From positions 66,678 through 130,677 of the forward strand of contig NZ_PYBV01000027.1 in the NCBI RefSeq assembly GCF_003205615.1: 64,000 nucleotides of DNA, read 5' to 3'. Made by a program: the position numbers and the translations under genes. The DNA comes from Micromonospora arborensis (GTDB lineage: Bacteria; Actinomycetota; Actinomycetes; Mycobacteriales; Micromonosporaceae). The notes beneath the pieces were generated by a model. It was not told where the DNA came from and ran no database searches. It was given only the letters and a program-made list of their open reading frames with translations. Positions 52,513 through 61,392 of this stretch are shown piece by piece (position 1 is the first letter of the stretch; every line of letters starts with the position of its first letter).

Positions 52513-53725
52513 GTCATCCACCCTCGACGCGGGCCCGGTCACTGCCGACCGGAACGCGAAGCGGTATTTCGCCGGTACCCACCGCACCCGCCATCCCGGG
52601 GAGACCTGGCGGCTCGCCGAGCGGCTCTTCGGACGCTGCGGGCTGACCCGGGTGGCCGACGTGACGGGCCTCGACGTTCTCGGCATCCCGGTGTGGGTCG
52701 CCGTCCGGCCGATGGCAAGCACGCTGAGCGTCAGCCAGGGCAAGGGCGCCACGGACGTCGCCGCCAAGGTCTCGGCGGCGATGGAGGCCATCGAGCTGTG
52801 GTACGCCGAGGAGCTTCCGGCGACACCGCCGGGGCCGGTGGGCGTGGCCGCCTCGTCCCTGCGCCTGCCGTACGACGTCATGTCCCTGCAGCGCGCCGCC
52901 CGGAGCCTGCTCACGCCGGACACCCCGCTGGACTGGGTGCCGGCCCTGGTGGCCGGTGAGGACCGGAGGACGCTGGTGCCGCGTACCGCCGTGGCCATCT
53001 CCTCGCTCGCCGCACCGGTCTGGTCCGTACCGCTGTTGCGGGTCTCCAGCAACGGCCTGGCCAGTGGGAACTGCCCGGCGGAGGCAGCCCTGCACGGACT
53101 GTTCGAACTCATCGAGCGGGACTGCACGTTCGACCTCGGCGACCGGCCGGTGTCCACCCGGACCCACATCGCACCCGACACGGTCACGGACCCGGGCTGC
53201 CGCAACCTGATCGCGCAGATCACCTCCGCCGGGGCATGGCTGGAGCTGGTCGACAACACCCGCGACCCCGCGTTCCCCTGCTTCGTCGCCTACCTCTGGT
53301 CCCCCGAGGATCCGTCGATCTATTCGGGGTCTGGCTGCCACACCGACCCGGCGACGGCCCTCTCCCGCGCCATCACCGAGGCCGCGCAGAGCCGGTTGAC
53401 GGTCATCAACGGCACGCGGGACGACGTTCGAGGCACCCTCTACCGCTCCCACCGCTGGGACACCCAACGGCCGGTCACCCCACCCGACCGGCTCCGCTCG
53501 TGGGACCAGATCCTGGCCACGTTGCGGACCGCGCGGTTCGACTCCGTCGACGAGGAGTACCGGTGGTGCCTGCGACAGGTCCGCCGGCAGACCGGCCAAC
53601 CGGTGCTGGAGGTGCCGTTGTCCACGGACGACGAGCCGCTGTCCGTGGTCCGGGTGATCGCCCCTGGGCTGCGCTTCGGCACCGGCGACGAATGCCCGAG
53701 GCCCGTTCGAGCGGAGGAGTCCTGA
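52505..53725 (+). CDS. TfuA-associated YcaO, predicted thioamide synthetase
   Basis: 406-residue YcaO without the N-terminal partner domain and without a proline-rich end. Motifs include SVSQGKGATDVAAKVSAAMEAIELW and GLASGNCPAEAALHGLFELIERD, which supply ATP/Mg contacts. YcaO proteins encoded next to TfuA install thioamides using ATP and a sulfide source. Thioamidated thiopeptides (thiopeptin, Sch 18640, saalfelduracin) are known and their clusters carry such a pair. The end of the gene lies five bases before tfuA. Start ATG follows GGAGGAG. Confidence 0.85.
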   Translation: MSESSTLDAGPVTADRNAKRYFAGTHRTRHPGETWRLAERLFGRCGLTRVADVTGLDVLGIPVWVAVRPMASTLSVSQGKGATDVAAKVSAAMEAIELWYAEELPATPPGPVGVAASSLRLPYDVMSLQRAARSLLTPDTPLDWVPALVAGEDRRTLVPRTAVAISSLAAPVWSVPLLRVSSNGLASGNCPAEAALHGLFELIERDCTFDLGDRPVSTRTHIAPDTVTDPGCRNLIAQITSAGAWLELVDNTRDPAFPCFVAYLWSPEDPSIYSGSGCHTDPATALSRAITEAAQSRLTVINGTRDDVRGTLYRSHRWDTQRPVTPPDRLRSWDQILATLRTARFDSVDEEYRWCLRQVRRQTGQPVLEVPLSTDDEPLSVVRVIAPGLRFGTGDECPRPVRAEES

Positions 53726-53730
53726 TCAGC

Positions 53731-55179
53731 ATGGTGATCCACATCTTCGCCGGCCCGACCATCGGCGCCGACGACATCCGCCAGATCGTCCCCGACGCGG
53801 TGCTGCACCCGCCGGTGCGCCACGGCGACCTACTGCGGCTCCGGCCCGACCCGGCAAGCACCGTCCTGATCCTGGACGGGCTCTTCTTCCAGGCGCCCGC
53901 CGTCCGGCACAAGGAGATCCTGCATCTGGTCCGCAACGGGGTCCGGGTCGTCGGGGCCAGCAGCATGGGCGCGCTGCGCGCCGCCGAACTGCACCCCTAC
54001 GGTGTCATCGGCGTCGGCCAGGTCTTCGAGTGGTACGCGGACGGCACGGTCACCGCGGACGACGAGGTCGCCGTCGCCCACCTCGACGCCGACGACGGCC
54101 ACACGCAGCTCTCCGACGCCCTGGTCTCGATCCGGTACGGCCTCCATGCGGCCACCGGCGAGGCGATCGACCCGGATGAGGCCGGCGGCCTGCTCGCGCT
54201 GGTCCGCGAGCTGCCGTTCCCCCGCCGAAGCTGGTCGGCCCTGTGGCGGGTGGCTGAGCGGGGCGACCTGGCGGCTGCCGCCCGCCGGATGCGCGAGTGG
54301 CTCGACGCTCGCCCGGACCAGGGCGACGTCAAGCGGCTCGACGCGCTGCGGGCGCTGCGCCTGGTGCGCGATGCGGGGCCGGCGGACGCGGCACCGGTCG
54401 ACGACCCCCGCTTCGCCAACCTCGACACGGTGTATCTCGCGGACTGGCGTTGGGAGAACGAGGGCGCCGAACTCGGCGGCCGGGTGGTGACCGACCACCA
54501 CGCACTGGCGTTTCTCCAGCTCTTCCTGCCGACGTACCCGTCGTTGCACCGCCGGGCGACGCTCGACGCGATCGCGCGGGGCAGCGCGCCGGAGGGCGAC
54601 GCCGCCGCCACGCTCGTCGAGCGGGCACTGGGCGCGGCCCGGGCCCGCAAGATACTCGGCCCCGACGACGCGCCGACGACCGGCTTGCGTGACTGGTTGT
54701 CGGCAGCGGAACAGGCCACCCTTCCCGACCGGGAACTCGTCGTCCGGGCTCTGGTGCGTTCCTTCCGGACCGAACCCGGTGTCCGTACCGGGCACCGCAT
54801 CCCGCCGTTGCTGGCCGGGCAGCGGGCCCTGCTGCGGCTGGCCCGGACCTGTGCCGCGGCTGCCGGCGCACTCAACGAGATGACGATGCGCCGCAACGGC
54901 GAGTTCCGGGTCGAGCACATCCGTCACGACCTGGTCGAGACCCTCTTCCGGGACCGCTGGGGCGGCGCCGATCTGGAGATCGCCTGCTGGGACCGAGGAC
55001 TGACCGGGTTGGGGCAGTTGCACGAGCTCGGCCGGTACTTCCTGCTCCTGGCACGCTCCGGCAAGGTGCCGGAGGAGACGCTGAACGGGGTGCCGAGCTG
55101 GCCGGACGGCTCGGCCGGCGATTCCGTCTCCGATCCCGACACGGCCGCCCTCCTCAAACCCGCCACGAATGGACGCTGA
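53731..55179 (+). CDS. TfuA-like protein, partner of thioamide YcaO
   Basis: 482 residues. The first 150 carry the TfuA signature: IFAGPTIG, VLILDGLFFQAPAVRHKEIL, and ASSMGALRAAELHPYGVIGVG near residue 77. The remaining 330 residues are an extension seen in the longer TfuA proteins. TfuA is thought to recruit sulfur for the partner YcaO, replacing a backbone amide oxygen with sulfur. ATG at 53731 is 13 nt after GGAGG, a wide spacing, but no better start is visible. Confidence 0.85.
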   Translation: MVIHIFAGPTIGADDIRQIVPDAVLHPPVRHGDLLRLRPDPASTVLILDGLFFQAPAVRHKEILHLVRNGVRVVGASSMGALRAAELHPYGVIGVGQVFEWYADGTVTADDEVAVAHLDADDGHTQLSDALVSIRYGLHAATGEAIDPDEAGGLLALVRELPFPRRSWSALWRVAERGDLAAAARRMREWLDARPDQGDVKRLDALRALRLVRDAGPADAAPVDDPRFANLDTVYLADWRWENEGAELGGRVVTDHHALAFLQLFLPTYPSLHRRATLDAIARGSAPEGDAAATLVERALGAARARKILGPDDAPTTGLRDWLSAAEQATLPDRELVVRALVRSFRTEPGVRTGHRIPPLLAGQRALLRLARTCAAAAGALNEMTMRRNGEFRVEHIRHDLVETLFRDRWGGADLEIACWDRGLTGLGQLHELGRYFLLLARSGKVPEETLNGVPSWPDGSAGDSVSDPDTAALLKPATNGR

Positions 55180-55186
55180 GATCACC

Positions 55187-57025
55187 ATGTGTGGAATCAC
55201 CGGATGGATCGACTTCGGGCGCGACCTGCGCGCGGAACTCACCACGATCAGGTCGATGACGGCCACGATGGCCGCCCGCGGTCCGGACGCCGACGGCACC
55301 TGGCTAGGTCGGCACGCCGCTCTCGGGCATCGGCGGCTCGCCGTCATCGATCTGGCGGGCGGCACACAGCCCATGGTCGACGACCCGGGCCACGAGTCGT
55401 CGGCCGTCATCAGCTACAGCGGCGAGGTCTACAACTTCCCCCAGCTGCGCGACGCGCTCACCGCCCGCGGGCACCGCTTCCGGAGCCGCAGCGACACCGA
55501 GGTCGTCCTGCGGGGCTACCTGGAGTGGGGCGAAGGGGTAGCCGAACGGCTGGTAGGGATGTTCGCGTTCGCCGTCTGGGACGAGCGCCACCAGCGACTC
55601 CTCCTCGTCCGGGACCGGCTGGGAGTCAAACCCCTCTACTACTACCCCACACCCCAGGGCCTGCTCTTCGGCTCCGAGCCGAAGGCGATCCTCGCCCACC
55701 CCGAGGCTCACGCCCGCCTCGGCACCGTCGGGCTGCAGGAACTCATGACCTGGGTGACCACGCCCGGCCAGGCGATCTTCGAGGGGATGCGGTCGGTCCG
55801 GCCCGGCCACGCGCTGCGGTTCGACCGGACGGGCATGTCGGAGACCGCGTACTGGCGGCTGCCCGCGACGGCACACCACGACGACCAGGCGACGACCATC
55901 GAGACGGTGCGACAGTTGCTGAGGGAGTCCGTCGCGGGGCAGACCGTGGCAGACGTGCCGCTCTGCTCGCTGCTGTCCGGTGGACTCGACTCCAGCACCG
56001 TCACCGCGTACGCGGCGGAGGGGTTGGCCGAGCGGGGGGAAGGTCCGCTGCGCTCCTTCGCCGTGGGCTTCACCCAACCCGGCCGGCCGGTCGAGGACCC
56101 TGCCGAGGATGCGTGGTTCGCCGCCAAGCTGGCCGCCACCGTCGGCGCCGCCCACGAGACGATCACCCTCGACGCCGCCGACCTGACCGACCCCGCCGCT
56201 CGGTTCGCCGTGCTCCGCGCCCGCGACCTCCCGCTCGGGCTGGCCGACATGGATACCTCGCTCTACCTGCTGTTCCGAGCGGTGCGCCGGCACTCGACCG
56301 TCGCCCTGTCGGGCGAGGGCGCGGACGAACTTTTCGGCGGGTACCCGTGGTTCCACGACCCGGGTGCCACGACCGCGCAGACGTTCCCCTGGATGCACCA
56401 CAGCGCCCCCGTCGACGTCAGCGGACCGTCGTTCCTCGACCCGGACCTGCCCCGCCGCTTGGCGCTCGAGGACTACCGGACCTCCCGGTACGGTGAGGCG
56501 GTACGCGAGGTGCCGGTGCTCGACGACGAGAACGAGGTCGATGCGCGCATGCGCCGGGTGTCCTATCTCTTCCTCACCCGCTTCCTGCCGATGCTGCTGG
56601 AGCGCAAGGACCGGATGAGCATGGCGGTCGGCCTGGAGGTCCGGGTGCCGTTCTGCGACCACCGTCTTGTCGAGTACGTGTTCAACGTGCCCTGGTCGAT
56701 GAAGTCCTTCGACGGGCGGGAAAAGAGCCTGCTCCGCGCCGCAGTGGCCGGAACCCTGCCCAGCTTCGTGCTGGACCGCCGGAAGACCCCGTACCCGGCC
56801 ATCGCGGATCCGGCGTACGACCAGGCGATGCGGCAGAAGCTCGGTGACCTGATGGCGGATCGGAACGCGCCGGTCCGGCCCCTGATGGAAGAGGCCAGCG
56901 CCCGGGCGGCCTACGCCCTGGTCGAGCAGGCGGAGCCGACCCAACTCCAGTTCCTCCGCCTGGGCTTCGAGTCCCTGCTGCGCATCAACGACTGGATGCG
57001 CGAGTACCGCGTCGAGCTGCTTTGA
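55187..57025 (+). CDS. Asparagine-synthetase-like C-terminal amidotransferase, TsrC type
   Basis: 612 residues: an N-terminal class II glutaminase with Cys2 (MCGITGW) that becomes the N-terminal nucleophile after Met removal, and a synthetase domain with the PPi loop SGGLDSS near residue 265. In thiostrepton TsrC converts the free C-terminal carboxylate of the peptide to an amide. ATG at 55187 is chosen, not 55169, because the catalytic Cys must be residue 2. Seven bases follow the tfuA stop. Confidence 0.88.
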   Translation: MCGITGWIDFGRDLRAELTTIRSMTATMAARGPDADGTWLGRHAALGHRRLAVIDLAGGTQPMVDDPGHESSAVISYSGEVYNFPQLRDALTARGHRFRSRSDTEVVLRGYLEWGEGVAERLVGMFAFAVWDERHQRLLLVRDRLGVKPLYYYPTPQGLLFGSEPKAILAHPEAHARLGTVGLQELMTWVTTPGQAIFEGMRSVRPGHALRFDRTGMSETAYWRLPATAHHDDQATTIETVRQLLRESVAGQTVADVPLCSLLSGGLDSSTVTAYAAEGLAERGEGPLRSFAVGFTQPGRPVEDPAEDAWFAAKLAATVGAAHETITLDAADLTDPAARFAVLRARDLPLGLADMDTSLYLLFRAVRRHSTVALSGEGADELFGGYPWFHDPGATTAQTFPWMHHSAPVDVSGPSFLDPDLPRRLALEDYRTSRYGEAVREVPVLDDENEVDARMRRVSYLFLTRFLPMLLERKDRMSMAVGLEVRVPFCDHRLVEYVFNVPWSMKSFDGREKSLLRAAVAGTLPSFVLDRRKTPYPAIADPAYDQAMRQKLGDLMADRNAPVRPLMEEASARAAYALVEQAEPTQLQFLRLGFESLLRINDWMREYRVELL

Positions 57026-57081
57026 GGCTTCCGCCGGAGGCAATCCCCCGCCAGACCTGACAAGCAGGAGGACGAGACCAC

Positions 57082-57909
57082 ATGACCCAGCCCCGGTTCT
57101 GGAAGTTCGCCGGCACCCAGACGACGATCTCGGTGCGAACGTGGGACCAGGAGGACCCTCGTTACGTGGCCATCGTGGCGCACGGCTACCCCGAGCACAC
57201 CGGCCGCTACGCCGAGGTCGCCGACCGCCTCGTCGCGCACGGTGCCGCCGTGTACGCCCCCGACCACATGGGGTTCGGGCTTTCCGACGGCGAGCGTGCG
57301 TGTTTCAAGGACCTCGAAGACATCGTCACGGACGTCCGCACCGTGGCCGCCCGGGCACTGGCCGAACACCCCGGTAAGCCACAGATCGTCATCGGCCACT
57401 CGGTCGGTGGCCTGATCGCCACCCGGTACGCCCAGCGTTTCCCAGACGCCCTGACCGCTCTCCTCCTCGTGGCACCGGTGCTCGGCACCTGGCAGACCGC
57501 GACGATGCTGCTCTCGTTCGACGAGATCCCGACGCAGACGTACGACATCGGACCGATGCTGTCCCGGGACAGCCAGGTGGGCGAGGACTTCAACGACGAC
57601 CTGTTGGTGTGGCACGGGCCGTTCCACCGGGCGACTCTCGAGGCCATCGCCCGAGCCCTGACGACGGCAAACCAGGCGGGCAGCCTCGGCTCACTGCCGA
57701 CGTTGTGGTTGCACGGTGACGAGGACGGCCTGACGCGTCTCGAGGACACGCGGACGGGGATCGAACTGATCGGCGGCGAGGAGCTGCACCAGCGGCGGTA
57801 CCGCGGGGCTTACCACGACCTGTTCCACGAGACGAACCGGGAACAGGTCTTCCGCGACGTGACTGGCTTCATCGACCAGTTCGTCCCCCAGGCCGGACGG
57901 ATGCGGTGA
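57082..57909 (+). CDS. Alpha/beta-hydrolase, thiopeptide methyl-esterase (TsrB type)
   Basis: 275 residues of the monoacylglycerol-lipase-like hydrolase family: HGYPEHTGRY oxyanion region, nucleophile Ser in GHSVGG, Asp in HGDED, and His in YHDLFHE. In thiostrepton TsrB hydrolyses the C-terminal methyl ester so that TsrC can amidate it. The adjacent amidotransferase and the methyltransferase earlier in the operon fit this route. Strong GGAGGA upstream of the ATG. Last gene of the rightward operon. Confidence 0.83.
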   Translation: MTQPRFWKFAGTQTTISVRTWDQEDPRYVAIVAHGYPEHTGRYAEVADRLVAHGAAVYAPDHMGFGLSDGERACFKDLEDIVTDVRTVAARALAEHPGKPQIVIGHSVGGLIATRYAQRFPDALTALLLVAPVLGTWQTATMLLSFDEIPTQTYDIGPMLSRDSQVGEDFNDDLLVWHGPFHRATLEAIARALTTANQAGSLGSLPTLWLHGDEDGLTRLEDTRTGIELIGGEELHQRRYRGAYHDLFHETNREQVFRDVTGFIDQFVPQAGRMR

Positions 57910-58081
57910 GCACGGCGGGCGGGAAGCCGAACCCGCGATCACCCATCACAGCGGGTGGTCCTGGGGCAACGTCAGGTCCCGGACAAACGCGGCGAGAACG
58001 CGGTGATCGCCGACCTGCTGAGCCTGCGCACACGAAAAAAGCCCCGACCCGGCGTGGACCACCTGGTCAAGGCCTTGATCT

Positions 58082-58150
58082 TGGTGCGCCGCCAGGGACT
58101 CGAACCCCGAACCCGCGGATTAAGAGTCCGCTGCTCGGCCAGTTGAGCTA
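58082..58150 (-). pseudogene. tRNA-Lys(CTT) remnant lacking the 5' acceptor strand
   Basis: D-arm, anticodon stem GCGGA/TCCGC with loop CTCTTAA (anticodon CTT), T-arm with TTCGAGT, 3' acceptor strand GCGGCGC and ACCA are all present. The seven bases 5' of the D-arm are CCTGGCC, which do not pair with GCGGCGC; GCGCCGC is expected. The acceptor stem cannot form, so the gene should be non-functional. It looks like the 3' part of a tRNA left at an attachment site. The rest of 57910-58365 contains no supported gene besides the truncated reading frame fused to it. Confidence 0.7.
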
Positions 58151-58219
58151 GGCCAGGTCGCGCTTGTCCTTGTCCGACAGGCCGCCGTGCTTCTCGTGGG
58201 GCTTCCAGGTTGACTTCAT
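58148..58219 (-). pseudogene. Truncated small gene ending in the tRNA remnant
   Basis: A 23-codon frame beginning ATG with AGGTG before it reads MKSTWKPHEKHGGLSDKDKR and stops at a TAG that is also tRNA positions 8-10. The start resembles N-termini of small conserved proteins (KPHEKHGxLS) that normally run on past this point, so the gene seems cut and joined to the tRNA fragment. Family assignment is from memory and tentative. Confidence 0.45.
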
Positions 58220-58323
58220 CACCTGCCATTACCCACTTGCTGTCCGGTCTCACCCGCCTGTCGATCACCGGCACGCTCAGCACACCCACGCTGACCTGCC
58301 CGGCGAGCTGACGGAACCACAGG

Positions 58324-58358
58324 CCCGGGGCCGGGTCGGCGGTCGACCCGGCCCCGGG
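58324..58358 (-). terminator. Strong hairpin terminator of GH3 gene
   Basis: CCCGGGGCCGGGTCG (58324-58338) pairs perfectly with CGACCCGGCCCCGGG (58344-58358) around a 5-nt loop. It begins eight bases after the GH3 stop on the minus strand. Confidence 0.82.
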
Positions 58359-58365
58359 GCTCCGG

Positions 58366-61350
58366 TTACCTGATGGAGAAGTCGGCCAGCCGCAGTGCGG
58401 AGTCGAACACCAGGTACACGTCGTGGGTGCCGGCGGTCCGGGCCAACTCGGCGCTGACGCTGACGTACCGGTAGTCGTCGCCGGTGCTGGGCACGGTGGC
58501 TGTGCCGAGCAGCCGGCCGGTGGGCGAGCCCAGGCGGACCTGGATGGTGCCGGCGTCCGCGCCGGCCTTGGCGACCTTCGCGGTGAAGGTGTCCGCGCCG
58601 GGGCGCAGGGCGGACCCGGCGAACGAGATCCACTGACCGGACGCGGTGGCACCGACCGCCGTACCCCGGACCTTCGTCTCGTCGACCAGCCGGACCCCCG
58701 CGTACCTGTCGAAATTCTCCGCCCTGGTGGTCCGGGACAGGTCCCGGGCCGGGATCGTCTCACCGCGAACCGCGACCGCCGTCCGGGCCCGGATGTCGTC
58801 GGCGGACGCGCCCACCAGCAGGTCGTAGGTGGACTTCTCGACCACCCACCGACTGCGGGTGACGTCCCAGTGCGCCAGGTCGGCGGCGGGCAGTCGCAGC
58901 GTCACGGTCCGGGTCTGCCCGGGTGCCAACTCGACCCGCTGGAACGCCTTGAGCGCGCGGATCGGCGTCTTGTCCCGCGAGGCGCGCTGGTGGGTGTAGA
59001 GCTGAACCACCTCGGACCCGGCCCGGCTGCCGGTGTTGGTCACGTCGACACTGACCGCGATGGTGCCGTCGGCCGCCACCGACTGGGCGGCGGTGCGGGC
59101 CTGCCCATACCGGAACCGGGTGTACGACAGCCCGTAGCCGAACGGGTAGAGCGGCTTCGCGGTGTTGTACAGGTAGGTCTGGCCGGACGTGATGATGTCG
59201 TACTCCAGCAGGTCCGGCGGCAACTGCCCGTCCGAGCGGTACCAGGTCTGGGTGAGCCGGCCGGACGGGTTGCGGTCACCGAACAGGACGTCGGCGACGG
59301 CATGCCCGGTCTCGGCCCCCGCGTGGGTCGTCCAGACGATGGCCGGCGCGTGCTCCTGTTCCCATCCGATGGTGACCGGGTAGCTGGTCTGGAGCACGAG
59401 CACGGTACGGGGGTTGGCCTTGACGACCGCCTTGACCAGCGCTTCCTGGCCGGCGCTCAGCGCCGTAGAGGTCCGGTCGTGCGCCTCGCGCCCGTTGATG
59501 AACGGGTTGCTGCCGACGACCAGGACGGCGGTGTCGGCGGCCTTGGCCGCGGCGACGGCCCGGTCGATCCCGCTGCTGACCACCTCGCGGCTGAAGTGGG
59601 TGGCGTCGGCCGCGGTGGACGCGCCGAGTGTGAGGGCACCGTCGCCGCCAACCGTGACGTACGTGTTGGCGCCGAACCAGCTCTCCTTGGTCTCGTAGCC
59701 GACGTAGCGCAACACCACGCTGTCGTCGGCCTGCGGCTCCAGCTTGAACTGCTGCTGCACGTACCAGCCGTTGGGCTGCTCGTCGCGGGTGAGGAACGGC
59801 CCCCAGTTGTAGCCGAGGTAACGGCCGTTGGCGGCGTTGCGCAACGTCAGCACGTCCTGGCCCCAGTCCACCACGTCGAACTGGGCGGCGAGCGACGCGC
59901 TGTCACCGGTGGCGGCGACCGGGTCGGCGTCAGTGGTGCCGGTGGCCGTGACGTACCGGCCGGTCGCCGGGTCCTTCAGGGCGATCCGGTCCGCCCCGTC
60001 GAGCCCGTTGACGCTGGCCGAGTCGCCCAGCCGCTCGCGGATGCCATCGAGCGCGGTCACCTGATACGGCAGGTCGCCGCCGTACCAGTCGGAGTAGAGG
60101 GTGTCGGCCAACGGCCCGAGCACGGCCACCTTGCGGGTCCGGGCCGGGTCCAACGGAAGCGCCTGCCGGGAGTTCTTCAGCAACACCATCGCCTCGCCGG
60201 CGGCCTGCCGGGCCAGCCGCTGATGGTCCGGGCTGTTGATGACGTCCGGGGTGATGCCGCCGTACCGGCCACCGCCCGGGTCGAACTCACCCAACCGGAA
60301 CCGCACGTTCAGGATCTCCCGGATCCGCGCGTCGATGTCCCGCTCGGTGAGCAGACCGGCAGCCAGCGCCTGCTTGATGGCGGTGACGGTCGGCTGCGCG
60401 TTGGTGTCGTCGGTGATGAAGCTGTTGAGGCCGGCCTTGACGATCGCGGCGTTCCCCTCGGCCTGGGTGGCGTAGTACCCCTGCGAGGCGACGAGGTTGT
60501 TCGGCGCCCAGGCGTCCGTCACGTTCATCAGCGGCTGGTCGGTCCAGTCGCGTACCACCGTGGCCAGGTCGGGATCCACCGTGGCTGGACGGCCGTTGAC
60601 CAGGTTGTACGCGGCCATCACTCCGGTCGCCGCGTCGGCGGCGATGGCCGGCTCGAACGCGGCCCGGTCGTACTCGTTGAGCACCCGTGGCGGCACGTTC
60701 GACGAGGTCACGTCGCGCCGGACCTCGTTGTTGTAGGCCAGGTAGTGCTTCAGGGTCGGGGCGCTCTTCAGATGGTTGGGATCCCCGCCGGTCATCCCCG
60801 AGCCGTACGCGGTGGAGATCGCGGCGGTGAGCACCGGGTCCTCGGAATAGCCCTCCTCGTTGCGCCCCCAGCGGGGGTCGCGCAGCAGGTTGACCACCGG
60901 CGCCCAGAGGTTGAGCCCCCAGACTCGCGGGTTCTGCGCGTGGTAGCCGCGTGCCTCGTCTCCGACGGCCGAACCCACCTGCCGGATCAGGTCGGTGTTC
61001 CACGTGCTCGCCATGCCCACCGGCTGAGGGAAGACGGTTCCGCTGGCCTTCACCACCGCGCCGTTGTTGTCGATGTCGGTCGACCAGGCCACCCCGTGCA
61101 ACGCCTCGGTGCCGGTCTTGAACAAGCCGATGCCCAGCCGGGGAATGGCCGGCTGGTACTGGTGCAGCCACGAGATCTTCTCGTCCTGGGTGAGCCGTCC
61201 GAGCAGATCGTCGACCCGGGCGTGCACGGGCAGGTGTGGATTTCGGAACGGGTAGGTGGGATCGGCGAGCGCCGTGCCGGGGACGGCCGGTAGGGCCAGC
61301 AGGGCGAGCGCGAGCGCGGTGATTCCGCGCCGGAGGCGCCAGTTCCGCAT
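58366..61350 (-). CDS. Secreted glycoside hydrolase family 3 with C-terminal CBM6-like domain
   Basis: 994 residues with signal peptide (cleavage near ALA-DPT). GH3 domains: N-terminal barrel (about 35-380; GVAWSTDIDNNG, NPRVWGLNLWAPVVNLLRDPRWGRNEEGYSEDP, catalytic Asp in NVTDAWAPN) and the alpha/beta sandwich (about 400-720) interrupted by a roughly 130-residue beta-rich insertion (YVTATGTTDADP to LTLGAST). A Fn3-like domain (770-850) and a CBM6-like domain with AENFDRYAGV and WISFAG (870-994) follow. Likely a beta-glucosidase or beta-xylosidase acting outside the cell. AGGAG precedes the ATG. Confidence 0.88.
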   Translation of the reverse strand: MRNWRLRRGITALALALLALPAVPGTALADPTYPFRNPHLPVHARVDDLLGRLTQDEKISWLHQYQPAIPRLGIGLFKTGTEALHGVAWSTDIDNNGAVVKASGTVFPQPVGMASTWNTDLIRQVGSAVGDEARGYHAQNPRVWGLNLWAPVVNLLRDPRWGRNEEGYSEDPVLTAAISTAYGSGMTGGDPNHLKSAPTLKHYLAYNNEVRRDVTSSNVPPRVLNEYDRAAFEPAIAADAATGVMAAYNLVNGRPATVDPDLATVVRDWTDQPLMNVTDAWAPNNLVASQGYYATQAEGNAAIVKAGLNSFITDDTNAQPTVTAIKQALAAGLLTERDIDARIREILNVRFRLGEFDPGGGRYGGITPDVINSPDHQRLARQAAGEAMVLLKNSRQALPLDPARTRKVAVLGPLADTLYSDWYGGDLPYQVTALDGIRERLGDSASVNGLDGADRIALKDPATGRYVTATGTTDADPVAATGDSASLAAQFDVVDWGQDVLTLRNAANGRYLGYNWGPFLTRDEQPNGWYVQQQFKLEPQADDSVVLRYVGYETKESWFGANTYVTVGGDGALTLGASTAADATHFSREVVSSGIDRAVAAAKAADTAVLVVGSNPFINGREAHDRTSTALSAGQEALVKAVVKANPRTVLVLQTSYPVTIGWEQEHAPAIVWTTHAGAETGHAVADVLFGDRNPSGRLTQTWYRSDGQLPPDLLEYDIITSGQTYLYNTAKPLYPFGYGLSYTRFRYGQARTAAQSVAADGTIAVSVDVTNTGSRAGSEVVQLYTHQRASRDKTPIRALKAFQRVELAPGQTRTVTLRLPAADLAHWDVTRSRWVVEKSTYDLLVGASADDIRARTAVAVRGETIPARDLSRTTRAENFDRYAGVRLVDETKVRGTAVGATASGQWISFAGSALRPGADTFTAKVAKAGADAGTIQVRLGSPTGRLLGTATVPSTGDDYRYVSVSAELARTAGTHDVYLVFDSALRLADFSIR

Positions 61351-61363
61351 GCGGTTCTCCTCA

Positions 61364-61392
61364 TGTCGTACGACAGGCGCCCGGTGGGCGCC
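61364..61392. promoter_or_regulatory. Palindrome and hairpin upstream of GH3
   Basis: TGTCGTACGACA (61364-61375) is a perfect 12-bp palindrome just upstream of the GH3 ribosome binding site, followed by the inverted repeat GGCGCC-CGGTG-GGCGCC (61376-61392). Possible operator and mRNA hairpin. The rest of the 346-nt gap to the J-domain gene shows nothing else I can name. Confidence 0.4.

Noticed and set aside
58034..58044. GGGGCTTTTTT on the minus strand after the tRNA remnant as a terminator
   Set aside because: The T-run is present but only a 4-bp hairpin can be drawn before it, so I did not list it as a terminator.
57906..58151. Small plus-strand frames ending PGTRTPNPR or RRQGLEPRTRGL
   Set aside because: These are translations of the opposite strand of the tRNA-Lys sequence, a common annotation artefact, with no credible N-terminal domain or start.
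58423..61293. 956-codon plus-strand frame opposite the GH3 gene
   Set aside because: Antisense shadow created by GC-rich codon bias; the minus strand carries a complete GH3 protein with signal peptide, ribosome binding site and terminator.
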